A stretch of DNA of 9,982 bases from JAMCRM01 sp041685075 (GTDB lineage: Bacteria > Acidobacteriota > Terriglobia > Bryobacterales > Bryobacteraceae), in contig JAWLGN010000202.1 of the NCBI GenBank assembly GCA_041685075.1, positions 1-9,982 on the forward strand, given 5' to 3'. The position numbers and the translations under genes are program-made. Below are positions 1 through 6,847 of this stretch, in pieces. Position 1 is the first letter of the stretch. Each line of letters opens with the position of its first letter. Below the pieces are notes generated by a model. It worked only from the letters and a program-made list of their open reading frames with translations, was not told the DNA's origin and searched no databases.

Positions 1-637
1 CCGCCTGCGCCCCGTCCACCAGCACCGGGATGCCGCGCCGGTGCGCTTCCCGGATCATCTCCTCCACCGGGTTCACGGTCCCCAGGGCGTTTGAAACATG
101 CGCCACCGCCACCATCCGGGTGCGCTCGTTCAACAGCGCCCGGTACTCGGCCTGGAGCAGCTCCCCGGCGTCGTTCATGGGGATGACGCGCAACCGCGCG
201 CCCCGCTCCTGGCAGAGCATCTGCCAGGGGACGATGTTGGAGTGGTGCTCGAGCGCCGAAATCACTACCTCGTCGCCCTCGCCCACGCGCTGCCGCCCGA
301 AGGTATTGACCACCAGGTTGATGGCTTCGGTGGCGCCGCGCACGAAGACGATCTCCCGCGAATCGGCGGCATGGATGAAGCGCTTCAGCTTCTCCCGGCT
401 CTCCTCGTATTCGGTGGTGGAGACCTGGCTCAGGTGGTGTACGCCGCGGTGGATGTTCGAACAATCGGAGGTGTAGAAGCGGGTGAGCGCCTCGATCACC
501 TGCCGGGGCTTCTGGCTGGTAGCGGCATTATCCAGGTAGACGAGCGGTTTCCCGTAGACCTGCCGCGCCAGGACGGGGAAGTCCTCCCGGATCCGCCCCA
601 CATCCAAAAAACCGCCGGTCTCAACCGCTGCTTTCAT
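1..637 (-). CDS. sufS: SufS cysteine desulfurase, group II (5' part only; runs off the left edge)
   Basis: PLP-dependent cysteine desulfurase that removes sulfur from L-cysteine, leaving alanine and a persulfide, to feed SufBCD. The 212 visible residues begin MKAAVETGGFLDVGRIREDF and cover the N-terminal arm and most of the large PLP domain. Visible family marks: YLDNAATSQKP (34-44), HRGVHHLS (63-70), RGATEAINLV (100-109), ALEHHSNIVPWQ (128-139) with the His that stacks on PLP, HVSNALGT (180-187), and VDGAQA (207-212) with the Asp that contacts the PLP ring nitrogen. The PLP-binding lysine and the active-site cysteine loop lie beyond the edge, so activity cannot be judged. The ATG overlaps the sufD stop (ATGA), and GAGGAGG sits 5 nt before it, a strong ribosome site inside sufD. 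Last visible gene of the suf operon. Family assignment is firm; SufS is preferred over IscS from motifs and context. Confidence 0.96.
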   Translation of the reverse strand, partial: MKAAVETGGFLDVGRIREDFPVLARQVYGKPLVYLDNAATSQKPRQVIEALTRFYTSDCSNIHRGVHHLSQVSTTEYEESREKLKRFIHAADSREIVFVRGATEAINLVVNTFGRQRVGEGDEVVISALEHHSNIVPWQMLCQERGARLRVIPMNDAGELLQAEYRALLNERTRMVAVAHVSNALGTVNPVEEMIREAHRRGIPVLVDGAQA

Positions 638-1920
638 TCGAGCCTCCTCGCCAGCGCGCGCTCCAGCAAGTGGCGGAGCGGCTCCGGCTTCACGCGGTCA
701 ATCACGTCGCGAGCGAAGGCCCGGGTCAACAGGGCACGGGCATCCTCCCGAGCGATGCCGCGGGATTGCAGATAGAAGATCGCCTCGGCATCGAGCTGCC
801 CGATGGTGGCGCCGTGCGTGCATCGCACGTCGTCGGCCCAGATCTGCAGCTCCGGCTTGGTGTTGATGACCGCGTCTTCGCTCAGCACCAGGTTCTTGTT
901 GGTCTGCTTGGCGTCGATCTTCTGCGCATCCTGGCGCACGTAGACCTTGCCGTTGAAGACCGCCGAGGCCTTGCCGTCCAGAATCCCCTTGTAGAGTTCG
1001 TGGCTGGCGCCGTGCGGTTTGGCGTGGTCGATGGCGGTGTGATTGTCGATGTGCTGGGTGCCGCCCGCCACGTACAGCCCGTTGAGCGTGCACTCGCCGC
1101 CCTCCTCCACCGTGCTGTTGGCGTCGTTGCGCACCAGCGCGCCGCCCATCGAGAAGGAGTGGGAGGAGAAGTTCGAGCTGCGCCCCTGCCACACCTGCAT
1201 GGTGGCCACGTGAAAGGTCTCGAGCGGCTCGAGCAGCACCTTGTAGTGGTCCACCACCGCGTTCTCCGCAACCACGATCTCGGTGACCGCGTTGGTGAAG
1301 GCAACTCCGTCGCCGGCGCCGATATAGATCTCGGCCAAGGTCACCTGCGCGTTGGGCCCCACCGTCACCAGCGTTCGGGGGTGGCAGACCGTGGGGGCAT
1401 CCGAGCCCCCGCCCACAAAGACCAGGTAGACCGGCTGCTCCGGCACGGCGTTCTTCGCTACCCGCAGCCAGGCGCCGTCTTCGATGAAGGCGGTGTTCAG
1501 CGCCACGAAAGGGTTGGCGGCGATATCGGCGTGGCGGCCCAGGTGGGCGCTCACGGCGTCGGGCTCGCGGCCGATCGCCTCGGCCAGGCTGCCGGCGGTA
1601 ATGCCGGGAACCAGCGAGGACAGTTCCGGCGCGAAGCGCCCGTTCAGAAACACCAGGCGGCCGGCGCCCGCGGCGGGAAAGAGCGTGGCGTCGAGAGCGC
1701 CGGCCTCCTGGCGGGCATCCTCGGCGCGCGCGGGCCGGAACGGCACCCTGGCGATGGGCGCCACGTTGGTGAAGCGCCATTCTTCCTCGCTGGTCTGAGG
1801 AAATCCGCGCGAGGCGAACTGCCGGGCGGCGGCCTCCCGCAGGCCGTCCAGCCAGCTCTGCCCCGAAGGGACCGGAAGCGCCGCCAGGTACGGGGCGGCG
1901 TGCTCGGTTGCGGCCGTCAT
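634..1920 (-). CDS. sufD: SufD, Fe-S cluster scaffold subunit
   Basis: SufD partners SufB in the cytosolic SufBC2D scaffold complex on which Fe-S clusters are assembled. The 428-residue product is the usual family length. It has the N-terminal helical segment with EEEWRFTN (45-52), then the long right-handed beta-helix of the SufBD family. Diagnostic C-terminal motifs include NHTAIDHAKPH (293-303) and WADDVRCTHGATIG (361-374). His369 within CTHGAT matches the SufD histidine (E. coli His360) implicated in cluster formation; it is followed by EAIFYLQSRGI (379-389). SufD rather than SufB is indicated by CTHGAT and by the shorter, more divergent sequence. The ATG lies inside the sufC stop (ATGA overlap) with no strong ribosome site close by, so translation is probably coupled to sufC. 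The TGA overlaps the sufS start. Confidence 0.97.
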   Translation of the reverse strand: MTAATEHAAPYLAALPVPSGQSWLDGLREAAARQFASRGFPQTSEEEWRFTNVAPIARVPFRPARAEDARQEAGALDATLFPAAGAGRLVFLNGRFAPELSSLVPGITAGSLAEAIGREPDAVSAHLGRHADIAANPFVALNTAFIEDGAWLRVAKNAVPEQPVYLVFVGGGSDAPTVCHPRTLVTVGPNAQVTLAEIYIGAGDGVAFTNAVTEIVVAENAVVDHYKVLLEPLETFHVATMQVWQGRSSNFSSHSFSMGGALVRNDANSTVEEGGECTLNGLYVAGGTQHIDNHTAIDHAKPHGASHELYKGILDGKASAVFNGKVYVRQDAQKIDAKQTNKNLVLSEDAVINTKPELQIWADDVRCTHGATIGQLDAEAIFYLQSRGIAREDARALLTRAFARDVIDRVKPEPLRHLLERALARRLE

Positions 1921-2690
1921 GCGCGCTTCAAGGCTTCCGCCTCCTCCTCTTCAAAGGCCGCGTAGCCGCTCTCCTCGAGTTCGAGCGCCAGGTTCTTGTC
2001 GCCGGACTTCACGATGCGGCCCTCCGAGAGCACGTGCACCACGTCCGGCACGATGTAGTTCAGCAGCCGCTGGTAGTGGGTCACCACGATCATGGCGCGT
2101 TCGGGCGAACGCAGCGCGTTCACCCCGCCAGCCACGATGCGCAGCGCATCGATATCCAGCCCGGAGTCCGTTTCGTCCAGCACCGCCAGCCGCGGCTCCA
2201 GCACGGCCATGTGGAAGATCTCGTTGCGCTTCTTCTCACCGCCGGAAAAGCCGGCGTTCACCGCGCGGTTCAACAGCTCCTGATCCATCTCCATGAGCTG
2301 CATGCGCTGCTTGACGAAGCTCAGGAAATCCATGGCGTCCATCTCCTCCAGGCCGCGGTGCTTCCGGACCGCGTTCAGCGCCGCCTTGAGGAAGTAGAGA
2401 TTGCTTACCCCGGGAATCTCCACAGGGTACTGGAAGGCCATGAAGATGCCCTCCCGGGCGCGCTCCTCCGGCTCCATCTCCAGCAGGTTCTTCCCGTCGT
2501 AGAGCACTTCGCCCTCGGTGACCTCGTAGAGGTCGCGGCCGGAAAGCACCTGCGCCAGCGTGCTCTTTCCCGAACCGTTGGGGCCCATGATGGCGTGCAC
2601 CTCGCCAGCGTTCACCGTGAGGTCGATACCGCGCAGAATCTCGCGATCCCCAATCTTCGCGTGCAGATTCCTGATTTCGAGTAGTGGCAT
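1917..2690 (-). CDS. sufC: SufC, ABC-type ATPase of the SUF complex
   Basis: Soluble ABC ATPase that drives conformational change in SufBC2D during Fe-S cluster assembly; it is not a transporter and has no membrane segment. The 257 residues contain the full nucleotide-binding set: Walker A GPNGSGKST (36-44), Q-loop Gln87 in AFQYP, ABC signature FSGGEKKR (148-155), Walker B LAVLDETDSGLD (168-179) and switch His205 in VVTHYQR. ETDSGLD is the SufC form of the Walker B/D-loop. Length is typical. It starts 3 nt after the sufB stop. A purine-rich GGAGGGGAG lies about 13 nt upstream, somewhat far, so coupling to sufB is likely. The C-terminus is acidic (EEEEAEA). Confidence 0.98.
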   Translation of the reverse strand: MPLLEIRNLHAKIGDREILRGIDLTVNAGEVHAIMGPNGSGKSTLAQVLSGRDLYEVTEGEVLYDGKNLLEMEPEERAREGIFMAFQYPVEIPGVSNLYFLKAALNAVRKHRGLEEMDAMDFLSFVKQRMQLMEMDQELLNRAVNAGFSGGEKKRNEIFHMAVLEPRLAVLDETDSGLDIDALRIVAGGVNALRSPERAMIVVTHYQRLLNYIVPDVVHVLSEGRIVKSGDKNLALELEESGYAAFEEEEAEALKRA

Positions 2691-2693
2691 GAC

Positions 2694-4142
<1,449 letters not shown>

Positions 4143-4144
4143 AA

Positions 4145-4169
4145 GGACTCCCTCCGACGGACGCAGTCC
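4145..4169 (-). promoter_or_regulatory. Alternative small hairpins in the sufB leader
   Basis: In the minus-strand transcript, a GGACT segment (4165-4169) can pair with AGTCC (4145-4149), which lies just after the GGAGGG ribosome site and 2 nt beyond the start region. Part of the same segment (4166-4169) can instead pair with GTCC at 4159-4162 around a 3-nt loop. The two pairings are mutually exclusive, and only the first encloses the ribosome site. The stems are short (4-5 bp) and may be chance. Confidence 0.2.
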
Positions 4170-4204
4170 GGGCGGACAAAAGCCCGAATTGCTCCGTACG
4201 GTTT

Positions 4205-4218
4205 AGATTACCCAATCT
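4205..4218. promoter_or_regulatory. Inverted repeat over the suf -10 box (possible operator)
   Basis: AGATT-ACCC-AATCT is a perfect 5-bp inverted repeat with a 4-nt spacer that covers the proposed -10 box and the adjacent part of the spacer. A repressor bound here would block the promoter, which is how Rrf2-family regulators (IscR, SufR) act on many suf operons. I did not recognise a known IscR or SufR consensus, and no regulator gene is visible beside it. Function is inferred from placement only. Confidence 0.3.
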
Positions 4219-4233
4219 GTACTAAAGAGTCAA
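4205..4233 (-). promoter_or_regulatory. Probable sigma-70-type promoter of the suf operon
   Basis: On the minus strand TTGACT (4228-4233; 5 of 6 to TTGACA) is followed by exactly 17 nt and then TAATCT (4205-4210), which keeps the most conserved first, second and last bases of the -10 box. Transcription would start near 4198, giving a leader of about 55 nt before sufB. This AT-rich patch stands out in GC-rich surroundings. The -35 and spacing are convincing; the -10 is only 3 of 6. Confidence 0.6.
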
Positions 4234-4268
4234 GATTAAACTGGGCGGGAAGGCGCTCCTCGAACAGC

Positions 4269-4898
4269 TCAGCCTTCGAAGGTGCCCACCAGGATGATGC
4301 CCACCGGGGTGGCGCCGACTTTGGTGTTGAACATCCAGTCCTGCTCGCCCTCCTTGACGAATCCGGGGTTCGGCGCGTCTTCGAGGGGAGTGGCGATGCT
4401 GAGCACGGCCGGATGCGGAGTTCCGGAGGCCTTTCGGCTCCAATTCATGAGCTCGTCGTAGGAGGGGAGTGCGGCCGGGTCCGTATCGTCTTCCGCGCGG
4501 ACCAGGATGAGGAAGTCACGCTGCGGCGCGACGCCCTGGTGCGCGCCGTCGACCGGGTAGAGGCTATACCGCAGGGTGTAGACACCGGGCTTGAGTGTCT
4601 GGCCGCGGCGGTCCGAGCCGTTGGTGGTGAACCGGATGGCGCCCAGAAGCGCTCCGTGGGGGATGGACGGGAAGGCCACGTTGGGCTCGGCCGAGCCCGT
4701 GCCCGCCGGCACTTCCTTGCGCATCCACACCTCGCACAACAGACTGCCATCGGAATTCAGGATCTTGGTGCCTGGTTGGTTGAGGGTCGCGGAAACGGCC
4801 GGGGCGAGCTCACTGGGAGCGTTGCCGGCGGGATCGAGCTTGTACTGTGGGAAAGCGAGGCCGGCCGCCAGGACCGGCAGAATCATGTACTTCCTCAT
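4269..4898 (-). CDS. Hypothetical secreted protein, family not recognised
   Basis: The 209-residue product starts MRKYMILPVLAAGLAFPQYK: a short basic n-region and a hydrophobic stretch (about 5-16), which looks like a Sec signal peptide or short membrane anchor. The rest is soluble and probably beta-rich, with GSLLCEVWMRKEVPAG (51-66), a single cysteine (55), GAIRFTT (86-92), the strand-like LKPGVYTLRYSLYPVDG (102-118), and RDFLILVRAEDD (127-138). The end, GATPVGIILVGTFEG, is also strand-like. I do not recognise a domain or a function. The start at 4898 is chosen because the only earlier in-frame ATG lies inside the tRNA gene; no good ribosome site is visible. It lies 33 nt after tRNA-Gly on the same strand and 126 nt before sufB, which has its own promoter, so a link to Fe-S assembly is not implied. 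Confidence 0.75.
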   Translation of the reverse strand: MRKYMILPVLAAGLAFPQYKLDPAGNAPSELAPAVSATLNQPGTKILNSDGSLLCEVWMRKEVPAGTGSAEPNVAFPSIPHGALLGAIRFTTNGSDRRGQTLKPGVYTLRYSLYPVDGAHQGVAPQRDFLILVRAEDDTDPAALPSYDELMNWSRKASGTPHPAVLSIATPLEDAPNPGFVKEGEQDWMFNTKVGATPVGIILVGTFEG

Positions 4899-4931
4899 AG
4901 AGCCTAATCCGGGGCAGAGGGCCTGATTCTT

Positions 4932-5007
4932 TGGAGCGGGAGACGGGATTCGAACCCGCGACATCGACCTTGGCAAGGTCGCACTCTACCAACTGAGTTA
5001 CTCCCGC
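4932..5007 (-). tRNA. tRNA-Gly, anticodon GCC
   Basis: A complete 76-nt cloverleaf with encoded CCA. The acceptor stem is GCGGGAG/CTCCCGC with discriminator U. The D arm is ACTC-AGTTGGTA-GAGT, the anticodon arm CGACC-TTGCCAA-GGTCG with anticodon GCC at 4972-4974, the variable loop ATGTC, and the T arm GCGGG-TTCGAAT-CCCGT with one G-U pair. It decodes GGC and GGU glycine codons. The sequence is close to the bacterial tRNA-Gly(GCC) norm; a small departure is A10-U25 in place of the usual G10-C25 in the D stem. It is transcribed away from dnaA, toward the suf operon. Confidence 0.97.
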
Positions 5008-5023
5008 TCGGACGGTGAACTCC

Positions 5024-5053
5024 ATTTTCCAATACCTTGCCCGTGCCTGTCAA
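5024..5053 (-). promoter_or_regulatory. Probable promoter of tRNA-Gly
   Basis: On the minus strand a perfect TTGACA (5048-5053) is followed by 18 nt and GAAAAT (5024-5029; 4 of 6 to TATAAT). The predicted start near 5017 would leave a leader of about 10 nt before the mature tRNA 5' end. No intrinsic terminator is visible after the tRNA, so the transcript may continue into the downstream hypothetical gene. Confidence 0.6.
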
Positions 5054-5144
5054 ACGGGTCTTGCCGCCATGATGACCTCCCTCGCTTGCGGGATGGGGCC
5101 GCGCGCGTCCGGCCACCGCCTGATAAACTGAGGAGAAAAGACCC

Positions 5145-5183
5145 ATGAATGCGGTACGCGCGGGGCTCCAACCAGTGTGGTAG
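5145..5183 (+). CDS. Possible 12-codon leader ORF upstream of dnaA
   Basis: The ORF encodes MNAVRAGLQPVW and ends in TAG, 123 nt before dnaA. GAGGAG (5130-5135) sits 9 nt before its ATG, a far better ribosome site than dnaA has. A TGATAAACT element (5121-5129), resembling an extended -10, lies just before it, but it is so close that it would place the transcript start within the ribosome site. No repeats or regulatory codon runs are present. The rest of the 299-bp tRNA-dnaA spacer shows no gene. Chance is a real alternative. Confidence 0.22.
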   Translation: MNAVRAGLQPVW

Positions 5184-5229
5184 ACTACTGTCTCGCGCCA
5201 TCCTGCCGTTCCCGGTTAGCGCCCACCCG

Positions 5230-5239
5230 GCCACGTGGC
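5230..5239. repeat. Perfect 10-bp palindrome GCCACGTGGC upstream of dnaA
   Basis: A self-complementary decamer centred on CACGTG, 67 nt before the dnaA start. It could be a regulator site for dnaA, but short GC-rich palindromes arise often in such genomes and no matching protein is known to me. Confidence 0.2.
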
Positions 5240-5306
5240 TTTGGACGGCCTGCCGGCATTTTGCGGGCCAGGCGCTCGTGCGTCAGCTCGCCGTTGACGT
5301 TGACAC

Positions 5307-6615
5307 ATGAACCCTTGGGACCAGATCAAGAAACAGCTCGAGTCCAGGCTGAGCAGCGGTAGCTTTCAGAATTGGGTGAGCCGCACCAGTTTCGCCGGAA
5401 TGGACGGGGACACCGTGCTGGTGGCCGTTCCNNNNNNNNNNGAACGTGGAGACCAAGGCCTGGATGGAATCCGAGTACACGGACCAGGTGCAGTCGATCA
5501 TTCGAGACTGCCGGTTGGGGGTCAACGGCGTTGCCTACGTGCTGCGCGGCAGAGCCGCCCAGACCTACTCCGCGGATCCCATGGATTCCGATTCCAGTGC
5601 CAGCCAGTTGAACCCCAAGTTCACCTTCGACGCCTTCGTGGTGGGGGCATGCAACCAGCTAGCCCATGCGGCGGCGCGGTCCGTGGCCACCAATCCCTCC
5701 CGCAGCTATAACCCCCTGTTCATCTATGGGGGTGTGGGGATGGGGAAGACCCACCTGATGCACGCCATCGGCCGCGCCCTGATCGACGACCATCCCTCCA
5801 TGCGGATCATCTACACCTCGAGCGAGCGGTTCATGAACGAGATGATCACCTGTCTCCGGCTGGACCGCATGGCGCACTTTCACCAGCGTTACCGCTCAGC
5901 GGACGCGCTGCTGGTGGACGACATCCAGTTGCTCGGCAACAAGGAACGCACCCAGGAAGAGTTCTTCCACACCTTCAACGAACTGCACGACCATCAGAAG
6001 CAGATCGTGATTTCTTGCGACTCGCCCCCCAAGGAGATCCCCGGGATCGTCGAGCGCCTCCGCAGCCGCTTCGAGTGGGGACTGCTGGCCGATATACAAC
6101 CGCCGGACCTGGAAACCAAGATGGCCATTCTCATGAAGAAGGCCGAGATAGAGAACGTGGAACTGCCGCAGGACGTGTGCATCTTCCTGGCCTCGAAGAC
6201 CAAGTCGAACATCCGGGAGCTGGAAGGCGGCCTCGTGAAGCTGATCGCTTACCACTCGCTCACCGGCGCCCCCATCAGCCTGCCCATGGCCCAGCAGGTC
6301 CTCCGGCACATGGTCTGTCAACAGGACCGCAGAGTCACCATCGACGCCATCCAGAAGGCCGTAGCGGAGCGGTTCGGGATCCGGCAGCCGCAGCTCAAGG
6401 AGAAAAGCAACGCCAAAAGCGTGGTCTACCCCCGGCAGGTGGCCATGTACCTGGTCAAAGAGCTGACCTCCGCTTCCCTACCCGAAATCGGGCGCGCTTT
6501 CGGCGGCAAGCACCACACCACGGTCATGCACTCGGTTCAGAAAATCGAGCGAACCCGCCACCATGATCCGGATTTGAACAGGTTGCTCCACAGCCTAATC
6601 GACTCATTGCAATGA
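5307..6615 (+). CDS. dnaA: Chromosomal replication initiator DnaA (frame interrupted by a 10-N gap)
   Basis: AAA+ initiator that binds DnaA boxes at oriC, melts the origin and helps load the replicative helicase. Domain I begins MNPWDQIKKQLESRLSSGSF, and an in-frame TGA at 5301-5303 means the ATG at 5307 is the first possible start; no ribosome site is evident. The 10 Ns (5432-5441) shift the frame. With them removed the junction reads VAVPNVETKAWMESEY and the protein is 432 residues, near the family norm. In that numbering: Walker A GGVGMGKT (138-145), Walker B LLVDDIQ (198-204), RLRSRF with the arginine finger (247-252), and the C-terminal DNA-binding domain with YPRQVAMYL and the signature LPEIGRAFGGKHHTTVMHS (388-406). 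The signature has Lys-His where E. coli has Arg432-Asp433. The linker domain II is short. First gene of the dnaA-dnaN-gyrB cluster. Confidence 0.97.
5432..5441. other. Assembly gap (10 N) inside dnaA
   Basis: A run of exactly ten undetermined bases. The upstream frame (phase of 5307) and downstream frame (phase of 5446) differ by one, so the true gap length must be a multiple of three. Zero fits best: joining GTTCC directly to GAACGTGG gives Val-Pro-Asn-Val-Glu, which has the domain I spacing expected in DnaA. The Ns therefore look like a spacer put between abutting contigs, not missing sequence. Confidence 0.9.
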
Positions 6616-6627
6616 ACTGCAGAGGGT

Positions 6628-6636
6628 ATTTACACA
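6628..6636 (+). promoter_or_regulatory. DnaA-box-like site ATTTACACA
   Basis: Matches the relaxed consensus TTWTNCACA at all positions but the first. It lies 12 nt after the dnaA stop, at the left end of the putative origin. Confidence 0.4.
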
Positions 6637-6664
6637 GGCGCTCGCCGGAGGCCCTCAGGAAGGC

Positions 6665-6673
6665 TGTGCAAAA
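6665..6673 (-). promoter_or_regulatory. DnaA-box-like site TTTTGCACA
   Basis: Read on the minus strand it fits the relaxed consensus TTWTNCACA at every position, the best match in the spacer. It is opposed in orientation to the other sites and lies left of the AT-rich segment. Confidence 0.5.
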
Positions 6674-6738
6674 GCGCTCGGGCGGCACGTTTTCAGACAC
6701 CCGTACAATCTTTTTCCGCAAGGATGCGCAGCAGAAAG

Positions 6739-6747
6739 TGGTATAAT
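6739..6747 (+). promoter_or_regulatory. Extended -10 promoter for dnaN
   Basis: TGGTATAAT combines the extended TGn motif with a perfect TATAAT. No convincing -35 hexamer lies 16-18 nt upstream, which extended -10 promoters tolerate. Transcription would start near 6754, leaving a leader of about 94 nt before dnaN. A second TATAAT (6752-6757) lies 10 nt downstream but lacks the TGn extension. Confidence 0.6.
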
Positions 6748-6760
6748 TTAGTATAATTTA
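6741..6760. repeat. Perfect tandem decamer GTATAATTTA x2 (candidate unwinding element)
   Basis: Two identical, directly adjacent 10-bp units, each with TATAAT, so the copies lie on the same helical face. The unit is nearly pure A/T in a GC-rich genome and heads a 40-bp AT-rich block ending at the DnaA-box-like site at 6774. This is the likeliest place for duplex melting if the spacer is oriC; it overlaps the dnaN promoter. Confidence 0.55.
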
Positions 6761-6773
6761 GGTAGGTTTCAAC

Positions 6774-6782
6774 ATTTTCACA
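6774..6782 (+). promoter_or_regulatory. DnaA-box-like site ATTTTCACA
   Basis: Matches TTWTNCACA at all positions but the first, and directly abuts the AT-rich block. It is followed by GGCC. With the other two sites it gives a local consensus WTTTNCACA, differing from TTATCCACA chiefly by T at the third position. Confidence 0.42.
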
Positions 6783-6847
6783 GGCCTCAATGAATTCTGT
6801 TGTTTCGGTATTGATTAGTACACACAGAGAATAGGAGCTCTGGCTCG

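Larger units (their letters stand above)
6616..6847. other. Putative replication origin (oriC) in the dnaA-dnaN spacer
   Basis: This 232-bp non-coding stretch combines clustered DnaA-box-like 9-mers on both strands (6628-6636, 6665-6673, 6774-6782, and a weaker one at 6816-6824) with an AT-rich segment (6741-6780; 31 of 40 bases A or T) inside GC-rich surroundings. An AT-rich unwinding element flanked by DnaA boxes beside dnaA is a usual bacterial oriC layout. It also holds the dnaN promoter and ribosome site. No box matches TTATCCACA exactly, and the position is inferred without GC-skew data. Confidence 0.6.

Noticed and set aside
670..1965. Long plus-strand ORF (431 codons) opposite sufD
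   Set aside because: It mirrors the codon structure of sufD in high-GC sequence, has low-complexity composition rich in His, Gly, Arg and Val, and shows no domain motif; sufD itself is unmistakable.
4899..4976. Longer start for the hypothetical protein at 4976
   Set aside because: That extension would be coded by the tRNA-Gly sequence; the ATG at 4898 gives a plausible signal-like N-terminus.
5293..5306. TTGAC repeats as a -35 element for dnaA
   Set aside because: They directly abut the dnaA start codon, so a promoter there would start transcription inside the coding sequence.
5432..5441. A true frameshift or pseudogene in dnaA
   Set aside because: The only disruption coincides with the N-run, and removing the Ns restores a complete normal protein.
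6741..6800. DnaA-trio elements of the Bacillus type next to a DnaA box
   Set aside because: TAG/CTA triplets occur in the AT-rich block, but on the wrong side and strand relative to the box at 6774-6782; the GGCC after that box is not followed by a regular triplet series.
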